A stretch of DNA of 64,000 nucleotides, taken from Malonomonas sp036526255 (GTDB taxonomy: Bacteria; Desulfobacterota; Desulfuromonadia; Desulfuromonadales; Geopsychrobacteraceae). The stretch lies in contig DATCYW010000009.1 in NCBI GenBank assembly GCA_036526255.1, positions 1-64,000 on the forward strand. Reading direction: 5' to 3'. Shown here one piece after another: positions 16,348-24,715 of the stretch. Every line of letters begins with the position of its first letter. Within the stretch, counting starts at the first letter, position 1. The notes under the pieces were generated by a model. The model had not been told where the DNA came from, did not search any database, and worked only from the letters and a program-made list of their open reading frames with translations. The position numbers were made by a program, and so were the translations under genes.

Positions 16348-17754
16348 ATGAATATGGGAAAGATCACACAGGTTATTGGTCCTGTCGTTGACGTGCAGTT
16401 CGAGCCTGGCAAGCTGCCAGAGATCTTCCACTCGGTGAAAATCACCAACCCTTCTTTGGGTGCGGGTGAGTGGAACCTGGTCTGTGAAGTTGCACAGCAC
16501 CTGGGCGAAAACACCGTTCGTACCATCGCGATGGACTCCACTGACGGTCTGGTTCGCGGTCAGGATGTTCTCGATACCGGCGATCAGATTTTGATGCCAG
16601 TTGGTCCCAAGACGCTCGGTCGGATCATGAATGTTATCGGTGAGCCGATTGACGAAGCTGGTCCGATTGAAAATGACAAGTCTTGGCCTATTCATCGTCC
16701 TGCTCCTGACTTCGTCAGCCAGTCGACCAAGGTCGAGGCGTTCGAAACCGGCATCAAGGTTGTTGACCTGCTCGCTCCTTACTCACGCGGTGGTAAAATC
16801 GGTTTGTTCGGTGGCGCCGGTGTTGGTAAGACCGTTCTGATCATGGAACTGATCAACAACATTGCCCAACAGCACGGCGGTTTCTCGGTATTCGCTGGTG
16901 TTGGTGAGCGGACTCGTGAAGGGAACGATCTCTGGGAAGAGATGAAGGAATCTGGTGTCCTTGAAAAGGCCGCGCTGGTCTATGGTCAGATGAATGAGCC
17001 TCCAGGTGCTCGTGCCCGTGTTGCTCTGTCAGCTTTGACCGTTGCCGAGTACTTCCGTGACGAAGAAGGTCAGGACGTGCTGCTGTTCGTTGACAACATT
17101 TTCCGCTTTACTCAGGCAGGGTCCGAGGTTTCGGCGCTGCTCGGCCGGATTCCTTCGGCTGTAGGTTACCAGCCGACTCTTTCTACCGAGATGGGCGAGT
17201 TGCAGGAACGGATCACCACCACCGATAAGGGTTCGATTACTTCGGTTCAGGCGATCTACGTCCCGGCTGATGACTTGACTGACCCGGCTCCGGCAACCGC
17301 ATTTGCTCACTTGGATGCGACCACTGTTCTTTCGCGTCAGATTGCCGAGCTCGGCATCTACCCAGCGGTCGACCCACTTGACTCCACCAGCCGGATCCTC
17401 GATCCGCAGGTGATTGGTGAAGTTCACTACAAGGTTGCCCGTGACGTTCAGTTCGTGCTGCAGCGCTACAAGGATCTTCAGGATATCATCGCTATTCTCG
17501 GTATGGACGAACTCTCCGAGGAAGATCGACTGGTTGTTGCCCGCGCACGTAAGATCCAGCGTTTCCTCTCGCAGCCGTTCCACGTTGCCGAGGTCTTCAC
17601 CGGCTCACCAGGCAAGTACGTCGAGCTGAAGGACACCATCAAAGGCTTTCAGGAAATCCTTGACGGCAAGCATGATGGTCTGCCAGAGCAGGCATTCTAT
17701 CTTGTTGGTACCATTGAAGAGGCAATTGAAAAAGCCAAGAAAATGGCAGCCTGA
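16348..17754 (+). CDS. atpD: F-type ATP synthase subunit beta
   Basis: Catalytic F1 subunit. The P-loop is GGAGVGKTVLIMELI near residue 152; GERTREGNDLW and the DELSEED-type sequence MDELSEEDRLVV are present, and the ATP-synthase signature PAVDPLDSTS lies near residue 344. An AAGGAGG sequence precedes the first ATG (16348); a second ATG is two codons in, so the exact start is uncertain by two residues. 468 residues, normal. Confidence 0.98.
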   Translation: MNMGKITQVIGPVVDVQFEPGKLPEIFHSVKITNPSLGAGEWNLVCEVAQHLGENTVRTIAMDSTDGLVRGQDVLDTGDQILMPVGPKTLGRIMNVIGEPIDEAGPIENDKSWPIHRPAPDFVSQSTKVEAFETGIKVVDLLAPYSRGGKIGLFGGAGVGKTVLIMELINNIAQQHGGFSVFAGVGERTREGNDLWEEMKESGVLEKAALVYGQMNEPPGARARVALSALTVAEYFRDEEGQDVLLFVDNIFRFTQAGSEVSALLGRIPSAVGYQPTLSTEMGELQERITTTDKGSITSVQAIYVPADDLTDPAPATAFAHLDATTVLSRQIAELGIYPAVDPLDSTSRILDPQVIGEVHYKVARDVQFVLQRYKDLQDIIAILGMDELSEEDRLVVARARKIQRFLSQPFHVAEVFTGSPGKYVELKDTIKGFQEILDGKHDGLPEQAFYLVGTIEEAIEKAKKMAA

Positions 17755-17795
17755 TCGGTCTGAAAGACTGGTTAAAAACGTAAAGGACGATCGCA

Positions 17796-18209
17796 ATGGC
17801 TGATAAGCTGAAACTTGAAATGGTCACCCCGTACAAGCGGGTCCTCTCTGAGGAAGTCGACGAGATTACCGCTCCCGGTTTTATCGGTGAGTTGGGGCTT
17901 CTGCCGGGGCACACCCCGTTGTTGACGACTCTGAAGGTTGGCGAGCTCACCTATAAAAAAGGTAACGAGCAGTTTCACGTGGCAGTCAACTGGGGCTATC
18001 TTGAAGTTCAAGAGGATACCGTTACCGTCTTGGTCGACACAGCAGAGAGATCAGACGAGATCGATCTGCAGCGCGCCAAGGCCGCACTGGGCCGCGCTGA
18101 GGATGCCATTAAGGCACTGTCGCACGAAGACAAATCGTTTGCCGTGATGGAGGCGGCACTCGAAAGAGCTATGATCCGGATTCAGGTCGCCGGACGCAAA
18201 GCGCGATAA
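17796..18209 (+). CDS. atpC: F-type ATP synthase subunit epsilon
   Basis: Inhibitory/regulatory stalk subunit. The N-terminal beta-barrel contains EITAPGFIGELGLLPGHTPLLTTLKVG, the family hallmark, followed by two C-terminal helices rich in Ala, Glu and Arg (DEIDLQRAKAALGRAEDAI). 137 residues. Last gene of the operon, followed by a strong terminator. Genes for subunits a (atpB) and c (atpE) are not in the window, so they must be elsewhere. Confidence 0.95.
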   Translation: MADKLKLEMVTPYKRVLSEEVDEITAPGFIGELGLLPGHTPLLTTLKVGELTYKKGNEQFHVAVNWGYLEVQEDTVTVLVDTAERSDEIDLQRAKAALGRAEDAIKALSHEDKSFAVMEAALERAMIRIQVAGRKAR

Positions 18210-18230
18210 TATTACAGCGATAACAAGTAT

Positions 18231-18260
18231 AAAGGGCTCCCGATCGGGAGCCCTTTTTTG
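18231..18260 (+). terminator. Rho-independent terminator of the ATP synthase operon
   Basis: A 10-bp perfect stem (AAGGGCTCCC / GGGAGCCCTT) closed by a GATC loop and followed by a run of T. It lies 22 bases after atpC and is the first strong terminator after rpmH. Confidence 0.95.
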
Positions 18261-18461
18261 TTTAACAGTGTCTCTGTAGCAACTCACCAATTTCACGTAT
18301 ACGCTGTGGATGGTTAAAAACCCGTCCGTTGTCATTGACTCTGCTGTGCCTTTTGTTATTAATTAACAGAACTTGTGCGCAGCTATAAGTATTCACGATT
18401 TTCTGCACGATATGCTGCTTCCAACACAGAGTGAACCTGTGCTCCAAGGGGAGCCTGAACA

Positions 18462-20807
18462 ATGCCGAGTCAAGTCAGACCAGAAAAATTGACCTGCTAT
18501 ACCATAGCTGTTTCCTACGCTGTTTTAGGCGCAATGTGGACCTTCTTCTCTGACAGCCTGTTTGCGGTGTTGCTGAATCAACCCGCCGCAGCTCACAAGT
18601 CTGTCGCGCTCAGCCACTGGCTGTTTATCCTTTTCTCCGCTCTATTACTCTATTGGCTGCTCCGCTACTGGGATATCGCCATCAGTCATTCGCAGGACTC
18701 TTTGTTTGCCGTCAATCGTGCTTTGCGCTGTATCAGCGACTGTACCAAAGCAACCATCAGAATTACCGACGAACAGAAGCTGATGCAGGAGGTCTGCCGG
18801 ATCTTCGTTGAGAGTGGTGGTTACCGTTTTGCCTGGGTCGGCTTCGCCGTCCAGGATGAGGCCAAGAGTCTTAAACCGGTTGCCAAGTGGGGTTATGAAG
18901 AGAATTTCATCGATTCAATGAACGCGACCTGGGCCGACACCAAGTGGGGTCGTGGCCCTGCAGGGACCACCATCAGAACTGGTAAAACAACGATTATTCA
19001 GGATTTCAAGACCGATCCGAACTATCGCCCTTGGCGCGCCAAGGCGCTGAAGTGCGGCTACGCCTCAGGGGTTTCCCTGTCACTCAAAGACGAAGACAGA
19101 GCCTTTGGTGCTCTGGTCATCTTCTCCGATCAGATCAACGCCTTCGATGAGGATGAAGTGGCTTTGATGGAAGAGCTGGCGAACGACCTATCGTACGGTA
19201 TAAAAACCATTCGCAGCGAAGCAGAGCGCAAGCGGATCAGAAAGGATCAGACCCTGCTCGCTGCGGTGATCGAACAGGCCTCCGACAGCGTTCTGACCTT
19301 TGATGAAAACGGCCGGATTGAGTATGCGAATCCAGCGTTCTGCAAGCTGTTCAATGTAGCTGCCGCCGGAACTCTCGGGAAATATCTGCATCAATTGGAA
19401 TGCTGCATAAAGAACGAAGAGCTTTACTTCAAGCTGCAGAAAACGATTTTCAGCGATCAGGAACAGCTGGGCAGCTTTATCATGCACAGGGATGATGGCA
19501 GCAAGTATGAGTTTGTCGCCCGGATGTCGCCAATCTTCAGTGGTGAGGCGGTTCTTAAGTATGTTGCCATTATTCGTGACGTCACTCACGAGTCGGTGCT
19601 GGAGCAACAGTTGCGGCAGGCGCAGAAAATGGAAGCGATTGCGACACTTTCAGGCGGAATTGCACACGATTTCAACAATATCCTCGCAATTATCATCACG
19701 AACACCGAAATGACGCTCGAAGATGTCGCCGATGACGACCCACTCCGGCAGCAGCTGGAACTGGTGCTTAAGGCCGGCTTCCGCGGTAAAAATCTGGTCA
19801 GGCAGATTCTGACGCTCAGTCAACAGAACGAACAGGAACGGCAGCCGCTGCAGGTTGAAACGATCCTCCACGAATGCCTCAATCTGTTGCGCTCCTCGCT
19901 GCCGACCAGTATTGAAATCCGCAAAAAAATTGAGCTGGGGCTGGGGCTGATTCAGGCCGAGCCGACCCAGATCCATCAGGTGATCATGAACCTCTGTACC
20001 AATGCCGCGCAGTCGCTGAATGAGCAGTGTGGCTGGCTGGAAATTACTTTGCGCGATGTTTGTCTCGATGCTGAAGCGGTTGCTGGTTTTCCTGGTTTGG
20101 CTACCGGTGACTATCAGGAGTTAACGGTCAGTGACAATGGCGCTGGGATTCCTCCGGACGTGATCGAGCGGATTTTTAACCCCTTCTTTACCACCAAAAA
20201 GCAGGACAAGGGGACCGGGCTAGGGCTCTCTGTAGTACATGGCATTATCAAGAGTCATCAGGGGGCAATAACCGTCACCAGCAGCGTCGGTCAGGGGACC
20301 AGCTTTCGGGTGCTGCTGCCGCGCCTGCAGGAGTATGTCGAAACGCCGCCGGTCATCAGCCGGATTGCCGCAGAACATGGTGACGAGCAGATTCTGTTTG
20401 TCGATGATGAGCGTGATTACGTCATTGGGCAGCAGCGGCTGCTCGAGCGGCTGGGCTACCGGGTCGTTTCGACAACCGACAGCCGCCAGGCTCTGGCGCT
20501 GTTTCAGGAAAACCCCTACACCTTTGATCTGCTGATCACCGATCAGACCATGCCGCACTTGACCGGGGATATGCTTTCCAGAGAAATTCTCAAGCTGCGC
20601 CCGGAGCTGCCGATCATCCTCTGTTCCGGGTCATCGCCGGAAACCAACCTGGCGGTGACGCCAGCCAGAGCCAGAGCTATCGGAATCCGCGAAGTCTTAC
20701 AGAAGCCGGTCGATAAGGAGGCGCTGGACCAGACGGTTCGACGCCTGCTGGACGAACAGTTGAAAAACGCACAAAGTGAAGATTATGCCGAATATTCTTA
20801 TCATTGA
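18462..20807 (+). CDS. Hybrid sensor histidine kinase (2 TM, GAF, PAS, HisKA, HATPase, receiver)
   Basis: Membrane-bound sensor kinase of 781 residues. Two hydrophobic helices lie at about residues 12-35 and 48-68 with a short loop between, so signal sensing is probably cytoplasmic or membrane-linked. A GAF-like region (about 90-245) and a PAS domain (about 260-375) follow. The phospho-acceptor motif GGIAHDFNNIL is near residue 400. ATP-binding boxes include NLCTNAAQSL, DNGAGIPPDV and GTGLGLSVVHG. A C-terminal receiver keeps its acceptor Asp (LLITDQTMP). It overlaps the next gene, a sigma-54 activator, and presumably phosphorylates it to control the cytochrome operon downstream. A weak promoter candidate (TTGACT at 18335, N17, ATTAAT) lies upstream. 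Confidence 0.9.
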   Translation: MPSQVRPEKLTCYTIAVSYAVLGAMWTFFSDSLFAVLLNQPAAAHKSVALSHWLFILFSALLLYWLLRYWDIAISHSQDSLFAVNRALRCISDCTKATIRITDEQKLMQEVCRIFVESGGYRFAWVGFAVQDEAKSLKPVAKWGYEENFIDSMNATWADTKWGRGPAGTTIRTGKTTIIQDFKTDPNYRPWRAKALKCGYASGVSLSLKDEDRAFGALVIFSDQINAFDEDEVALMEELANDLSYGIKTIRSEAERKRIRKDQTLLAAVIEQASDSVLTFDENGRIEYANPAFCKLFNVAAAGTLGKYLHQLECCIKNEELYFKLQKTIFSDQEQLGSFIMHRDDGSKYEFVARMSPIFSGEAVLKYVAIIRDVTHESVLEQQLRQAQKMEAIATLSGGIAHDFNNILAIIITNTEMTLEDVADDDPLRQQLELVLKAGFRGKNLVRQILTLSQQNEQERQPLQVETILHECLNLLRSSLPTSIEIRKKIELGLGLIQAEPTQIHQVIMNLCTNAAQSLNEQCGWLEITLRDVCLDAEAVAGFPGLATGDYQELTVSDNGAGIPPDVIERIFNPFFTTKKQDKGTGLGLSVVHGIIKSHQGAITVTSSVGQGTSFRVLLPRLQEYVETPPVISRIAAEHGDEQILFVDDERDYVIGQQRLLERLGYRVVSTTDSRQALALFQENPYTFDLLITDQTMPHLTGDMLSREILKLRPELPIILCSGSSPETNLAVTPARARAIGIREVLQKPVDKEALDQTVRRLLDEQLKNAQSEDYAEYSYH

Positions 20808-22197
20808 TGACGATGAAATGATGTGTGCCACGCTCAAGGCACTGGTGGGGCGTAAGGGGCATCAAACTTACAGTGCCATGACCTTGAGCGAAGGCTTTGC
20901 CTGCATCGAAGCGCAGAATATCGATGTGGTCTTTCTTGATGTGCAGCTACCGGATGGCAGTGGTCTCGAAGCCCTATCCCGTATTGAGGCCAGCCATTCT
21001 TCTCCTGAAGTGATTATCGTCACCGGTTATGGCGATCCGAACGGCGCCGAGCTGGCGATTAACAGCGGCGCCTGGGATTATATCGAAAAAGGTTTTTCCG
21101 CGAAGGAGATCGTGCTGTCGCTGGAGCGGGCGCTGCAATATCGCCATGAAAAGCAGCAGGCCAGCAAAGATCGCAAGACCGCGCAACTGAAACGGGCCGG
21201 CATTATCGGCAACAGTCCCAAATTACTTGGCTGTCTGCAGCTGGTCGCGCAGGCGGCAGAGAGTGACGCGACGGTGTTTATCACCGGCGAGACCGGTACC
21301 GGTAAAGAACTGTTCGCGCGTGCGGTGCATCAAAACAGCCGCCGCAGCGACGGTAATTATGTGGTGGTCGATTGTACTTCGCTACCGGAAACCCTTGTCG
21401 AAAGTCTGCTGTTCGGGCATGAAAAAGGGTCCTTCACCGGAGCGGAAAAAGCCCAGCAGGGGCTGGTTCAGCAAGCCCATGGCGGCACCCTGTTTCTGGA
21501 TGAGGTCGGTGAGCTGCCGCTATCTTTGCAGAAGTCTTTTCTGCGTGTGCTGCAGGAACACCGCTTCCGCCCGCTGGGGAGCCATCAGGAGGTGGAAAGC
21601 GACTTTCGCTTAGTCGCTGCGACCAACCGGAACCTGGATCAAATGGTCGCAGAAGGTTCGTTCCGTAGCGACCTGCTGTTCCGGCTGCGCTCCTTTACCA
21701 TCGAACTGCCCCCCTTGCGGGACCGGCTGGAAGATATCGACGAGCTGTGCCGTTATCACATCGACAATTTCTGCACCCATTATGGTTACGGTACAAAGAG
21801 TTGTTCACCCGACTTCATGGCCACCCTGCACGCTTATCCCTGGCCCGGCAACGTGCGCGAATTAATTAATGTTCTAGATCGCACCGTCGCGGCCACCCGG
21901 CTGGAGCAGACACTGTTTCCTAAACACCTGCCGAGTAATATCCGCGTTCAGGTCACCCGCTCCAGCGTCGGCAACGGCCCGGTCGCAGAACTGGTCAGTC
22001 GCGGCAGCAGCGTGCAACAGCTGCCGACGCTGCAGGACTACCGGGATGCCATCTACACGCAGGCCGAAAAACAGTATCTGAAGGACCTGATGGCGATCTC
22101 CGCCGAGAACATCCCTGAGGCCTGCCGTATCTCCGGCCTCTCCCAGTCGCGCCTCTATGCGCTGTTAAAGAAAAATTCCATCGCCCGCCAAGCCTGA
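20785..22197 (+). CDS. Sigma-54-dependent response regulator (NtrC family), likely activator of the downstream cytochrome operon
   Basis: Receiver (acceptor Asp in VVFLDVQLPDGSG, near residue 53), AAA+ sigma-54 activation domain and C-terminal Fis-type helix-turn-helix (IPEACRISGLSQSRLYALLKK). Walker A is GETGTGKELFARAVH; the sigma-54 contact loop reads GSFTGA rather than GAFTGA, a common tolerated variant; Walker B is GGTLFLDEVGEL. The start at 20785 (MPNILIIDDDE) overlaps the kinase gene by 23 bases; an upstream GTG at 20776 is less likely. Immediately downstream lie three palindromes and a sigma-54 promoter. By organisation it resembles Geobacter BccR, the activator of cbcBA, though that identity is inference. 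Confidence 0.93.
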   Translation: MPNILIIDDDEMMCATLKALVGRKGHQTYSAMTLSEGFACIEAQNIDVVFLDVQLPDGSGLEALSRIEASHSSPEVIIVTGYGDPNGAELAINSGAWDYIEKGFSAKEIVLSLERALQYRHEKQQASKDRKTAQLKRAGIIGNSPKLLGCLQLVAQAAESDATVFITGETGTGKELFARAVHQNSRRSDGNYVVVDCTSLPETLVESLLFGHEKGSFTGAEKAQQGLVQQAHGGTLFLDEVGELPLSLQKSFLRVLQEHRFRPLGSHQEVESDFRLVAATNRNLDQMVAEGSFRSDLLFRLRSFTIELPPLRDRLEDIDELCRYHIDNFCTHYGYGTKSCSPDFMATLHAYPWPGNVRELINVLDRTVAATRLEQTLFPKHLPSNIRVQVTRSSVGNGPVAELVSRGSSVQQLPTLQDYRDAIYTQAEKQYLKDLMAISAENIPEACRISGLSQSRLYALLKKNSIARQA

Positions 22198-22246
22198 CCC
22201 TCAATGAGAAGCCGCTAAACACCCCTGATCTAAACATCTTTACCAT

Positions 22247-22299
22247 TCCTGTTCGGCAGGAAAACTCCTGCCCGGCAGGAAGTTTCCTGTCAAACAGGA
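22247..22299. promoter_or_regulatory. Triple palindrome array, probable activator binding sites (UAS)
   Basis: Three copies of TCCTG-N5-CAGGA occur at 22247-22261, 22266-22280 and 22285-22299. Spacers are TTCGG, CCCGG and TCAAA, and the centres (22254, 22273, 22292) are exactly 19 bp apart, about two helical turns, so bound dimers would sit on one face. The array lies roughly 100-140 bases upstream of a sigma-54 promoter and just after an NtrC-type activator gene, the expected position for an enhancer. Since the three loops differ but arms are invariant, binding to DNA rather than RNA hairpin formation is the favoured reading. Confidence 0.8.
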
Positions 22300-22343
22300 A
22301 TTTTCTTCAGCGACAAGACTCCCAGTTCATTAAGTTAACTACC

Positions 22344-22364
22344 CGAAATATATGCGAAATATAT
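22344..22364. repeat. Tandem CGAAATATAT direct repeat between enhancer and promoter
   Basis: Two copies of CGAAATATAT at 22344-22353 and 22355-22364, offset by 11 bp. The AT-rich repeat lies between the palindrome array and the sigma-54 promoter, where a DNA-bending protein such as IHF often acts; no clear IHF consensus was identified, so the function is unknown. Confidence 0.45.
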
Positions 22365-22386
22365 TTTAAGGCATAAATGACCATGC

Positions 22387-22403
22387 TTGGTATAGGGGTT
22401 GCT
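22387..22403 (+). promoter_or_regulatory. Sigma-54 promoter (-24/-12) of the cytochrome operon
   Basis: TTGGTATAGGGGTTGCT has the essential GG (22389-22390) and GC (22401-22402) separated by exactly 10 bases, with TTGCT at -12 matching the TGGCACG-N4-TTGCW consensus well at -12 and partially at -24. Transcription would start near 22414, 37 bases before the first gene. The promoter is embedded in an inverted repeat, GGTATAG (22389-22395) and CTATACC (22402-22408), which might let a second factor bind. Confidence 0.8.
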
Positions 22404-22450
22404 ATACCCCTTAGCAGAGAACGAACTTAATGAAATGAAAGGAGAACAGG

Positions 22451-22711
22451 ATGAAGAAAAAGATTTACTCCTCTGTTGCCGTGCTGGCTGTCGGAGCTGC
22501 CTCCTGCTTACTGGTCAGTTGGGATATGGGGGCGGATATTTCACCGATGGCTAAATTTTTTCTGATTTTTTTCGGCGCCATCATCGTTCTGCAGATCATT
22601 CCGGCGGCTGTGCTGTTTATCTGCATGGTCAAGGAGCTGGTGTTCGGTTCTGCTCGGTCCGCCAAGCAGGGACTGTTGACAGAGAATCAGGGCGAGAACA
22701 GCGCCCAATAG
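22451..22711 (+). CDS. Small two-helix membrane protein, first gene of the sigma-54 cytochrome operon
   Basis: 86 residues, start supported by GGAG six bases upstream. It has an N-terminal hydrophobic segment (VAVLAVGAASCLLVSW, about residues 8-23) and a second helix (FFLIFFGAIIVLQIIPAAVL, about 36-56), then a short polar tail. I recognise no named family. It resembles the product at 23158: both have an FGA/LGA-x-LQ-[IL][IV]P pattern in the second helix followed by a basic KE/KG segment, so they are probably paralogues. It may be a subunit or assembly factor of the cytochrome complex encoded downstream. Confidence 0.8.
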   Translation: MKKKIYSSVAVLAVGAASCLLVSWDMGADISPMAKFFLIFFGAIIVLQIIPAAVLFICMVKELVFGSARSAKQGLLTENQGENSAQ

Positions 22712-22730
22712 CGAGTAGTGGGGTGGGCTT

Positions 22731-23120
22731 ATGTTTGAGCGCACAATCTTGATCGCAGATAAAAGTCGCAAATCACGCCAGCAGCTGGCCGAGCTCTTTC
22801 AGGATTCGCACTACACCGTCGAGACGACCGGGTCGGCTGCTTATCTGATCTACAGCGTCTTGCAGCATCAGCAGCCAATTATCCTGCTGGGCAACAGATT
22901 CGAAGAGAGGATCGAGGTGGCTGATCTGATCGCACTGCTGAAGGCCTGCAACCGCAGCCTGAATATCATTCTGGTCTCAGATGAAGATTCGCTGTTGTCC
23001 TTGCGCAAGGCCCGGCAGGAGGGGATTTTCTACCATTCGTTAAAACCGATCAGCCATGCAGACAATGAAGAACTTCGTTCGGTTGTGGAATGTGCCTTCA
23101 GCCGACTGCAGCCGATCTAA
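22731..23120 (+). CDS. Receiver-like protein lacking the phospho-acceptor aspartate
   Basis: 129 residues with the size and hydrophobic pattern of a response-regulator receiver domain (ILIADKSRKSRQQL; NIILVSDEDS; the conserved Lys in YHSLKPIS). The beta-3 position that normally carries Asp reads ILLGNRFEE, and one of the acidic-pair residues is Lys (ADKS), so phosphorylation by a histidine kinase looks impossible. It is a stand-alone pseudo-receiver, perhaps a protein-interaction module that tunes the kinase, the activator or the membrane complex. It lies between the two paralogous small membrane proteins. Confidence 0.8.
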   Translation: MFERTILIADKSRKSRQQLAELFQDSHYTVETTGSAAYLIYSVLQHQQPIILLGNRFEERIEVADLIALLKACNRSLNIILVSDEDSLLSLRKARQEGIFYHSLKPISHADNEELRSVVECAFSRLQPI

Positions 23121-23157
23121 CCAATACAACCATCCGAACAGCCCTAAGGAGGCAAAA

Positions 23158-23409
23158 ATGAAAACAACAAAAAGTATCGCCATTATGTTGATCACATTTT
23201 TAAGTCTGGCTTCGCCAGCCTTTGCAGAAACGGCGGTCCGGCAGGATGACAGCAGTATTCTGGTGTGGGCTTTTCTGGGTGCCTGCGCGCTGATCATCTT
23301 TCTGCAGCTGGTGCCGGTTATCTCCATGACCTTCGGACTGATCAAAGGTGCGACCGGTGGCAAAAAGGTCGAAGCCGAACTGGAGCCAGTCTCCAGCAAA
23401 TACCGCTAA
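23158..23409 (+). CDS. Small membrane protein, paralogue of the product at 22451
   Basis: 83 residues from the ATG at 23158, which follows AAGGAGG. The longer open frame from 23056 overlaps the preceding gene and lacks a ribosome site. A cleavable-looking signal (IAIMLITFLSLASPAFA) is followed by a hydrophilic stretch and a membrane helix (VWAFLGACALIIFLQLVPVI, about residues 36-55), then a basic tail. The helix shares the GA-x-LQ-[IL]-P pattern with the first gene of the operon. Function unknown. Confidence 0.8.
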   Translation: MKTTKSIAIMLITFLSLASPAFAETAVRQDDSSILVWAFLGACALIIFLQLVPVISMTFGLIKGATGGKKVEAELEPVSSKYR

Positions 23410-23433
23410 CGAATGGCCATACGGCGAGGTGAT

Positions 23434-23664
23434 ATGAAAAGAGTCAGCCTGAAAATAGTTCTGCTGCTGCTGTATCTGGCAAGCCTGCTGGTTGTGCTGA
23501 AGGCAACGGAATTAACCACCGGTTTCAGCGGCCTGGTGATCCTGGGTGTCCTTGGCTATGCCAGCATTATTGTCGTTGCCCAGTCGCTGGATTCTCTGGT
23601 TGAACTTTGTCGCAGCTTAAATAAGCAACTGGCGGCGGCTAAGCCCACAACAAAAAGGATCTGA
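23434..23664 (+). CDS. Small two-helix membrane protein in the cytochrome operon
   Basis: 76 residues. The ATG at 23434 follows GAGGTGAT and is preferred to 23413. Two hydrophobic helices (about residues 5-20 and 28-50: IVLLLLYLASLLVVL and LVILGVLGYASIIVVAQSL) precede a short cytoplasmic tail with Lys and Arg. No family recognised. It ends 2 bases before the multiheme cytochrome gene, so coupled translation is likely. Confidence 0.75.
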   Translation: MKRVSLKIVLLLLYLASLLVVLKATELTTGFSGLVILGVLGYASIIVVAQSLDSLVELCRSLNKQLAAAKPTTKRI

Positions 23665-23666
23665 AA

Positions 23667-24713
23667 ATGAAAAAAATAACTCTGCATGGGCTGTTTTTCC
23701 TCGTACTGCTGCTGGTGGCCGCTCCGCTGACCGCTACAGCAATCGAGAGTGAAGACTGTCTCGGATGCCACAGCGATATCGATACCGTCGGCGAAGAGCT
23801 GTTTATTAATGCGGCCGTCTTCGACAGCACTATTCACGCTGACCTGGGGTGTTTGAGCTGTCACGAGACGGTGACTGAAAATCATCCGGATGATGGCTTG
23901 GAAATAACCAAAGCTGTCTGTCAGGATTGTCATGGCGAGATCGATGAAGAGTTCAGCGCCAGCTCTCATGCGCAGAATGCCAGCTGTGGCGATTGCCATA
24001 ATCCGCATAAGGTGCGTGGTCTTACCGAAGTCTCGGGCCTCGATATGAACCAGAGTTGCGCCAGCTGCCACGATGCGACCGAAATGATCGACAGCCATAA
24101 TCGCTGGCTGCCGCAAGCCGATCTGCATATCGCCAAGCTCCCCTGCGTCTCCTGCCACACCGGGTCTGAAGAGTATGAGATTGTTCTCTACATCATCCAG
24201 CGTGAAAGTGATGCGGCCTTCGGCGACTTCGAGCTGTCCGATTATCATCAGCTTAAAACCCTGTCCGGCGAGGCAGATATCAAGTCACTGATCGACTTCA
24301 ATCAGGATGGCTTCATCTCCCTGACCGAGCTGCGCACCTTCAACCGTAACCCGGCCTATCAGTCGATGCGCCTGCAGGGCACCCTGACCCCGAAAGAGAT
24401 CACTCACAGCGTAAAAATCCACAACAACCGCTGGGACTGTACCTTCTGTCACGCCTCTGGTCCCGATGCTATGCAGACCAGCTATCTGGCGCTGCCCACC
24501 GGTGAAGGAAATTATGAGCGGATCGAAGTCGAACGTGGTGCGGTTCTCAAGGCGCTCAACAGTACCCCCGACTTTTACATGATGGGTACGACCCGCAGCG
24601 CGTCGCTGAATATCCTCGGGGTGCTGATTATCCTGGGCGGCTGCCTGCTGCCGGTGGGACATGGAACCTTACGTTTCTTAACCCGTAAAAACCGTGCAGG
24701 AAAAGGGGAATAA
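23667..24713 (+). CDS. cbcA: Seven-heme membrane-anchored c-type cytochrome (CbcA-like)
   Basis: Periplasmic electron-transfer protein. After a signal peptide (cleavage near ATA-IES, residue 25) there are seven CXXCH sites at about residues 31, 62, 85, 107, 131, 160 and 258. A single helix near the C-terminus (NILGVLIILGGCLLPVG) anchors it. Between hemes 6 and 7 is a textbook EF-hand calcium loop, DFNQDGFISLTE (residues 210-221). With the cytochrome b that follows it should form a menaquinol-oxidising bc complex passing electrons to periplasmic cytochromes. Heme count, anchor, adjacency and sigma-54 control match Geobacter CbcBA as I recall it; exact orthology is inferred. Confidence 0.85.
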   Translation: MKKITLHGLFFLVLLLVAAPLTATAIESEDCLGCHSDIDTVGEELFINAAVFDSTIHADLGCLSCHETVTENHPDDGLEITKAVCQDCHGEIDEEFSASSHAQNASCGDCHNPHKVRGLTEVSGLDMNQSCASCHDATEMIDSHNRWLPQADLHIAKLPCVSCHTGSEEYEIVLYIIQRESDAAFGDFELSDYHQLKTLSGEADIKSLIDFNQDGFISLTELRTFNRNPAYQSMRLQGTLTPKEITHSVKIHNNRWDCTFCHASGPDAMQTSYLALPTGEGNYERIEVERGAVLKALNSTPDFYMMGTTRSASLNILGVLIILGGCLLPVGHGTLRFLTRKNRAGKGE

Positions 24714-24715
24714 TC

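Noticed and set aside
17970..17985. parS-like sequence GTTTCACGTGGC
   Set aside because: Only the left arm and centre match; it lies in the atpC coding sequence, with 5 mismatches to the 16-bp consensus.
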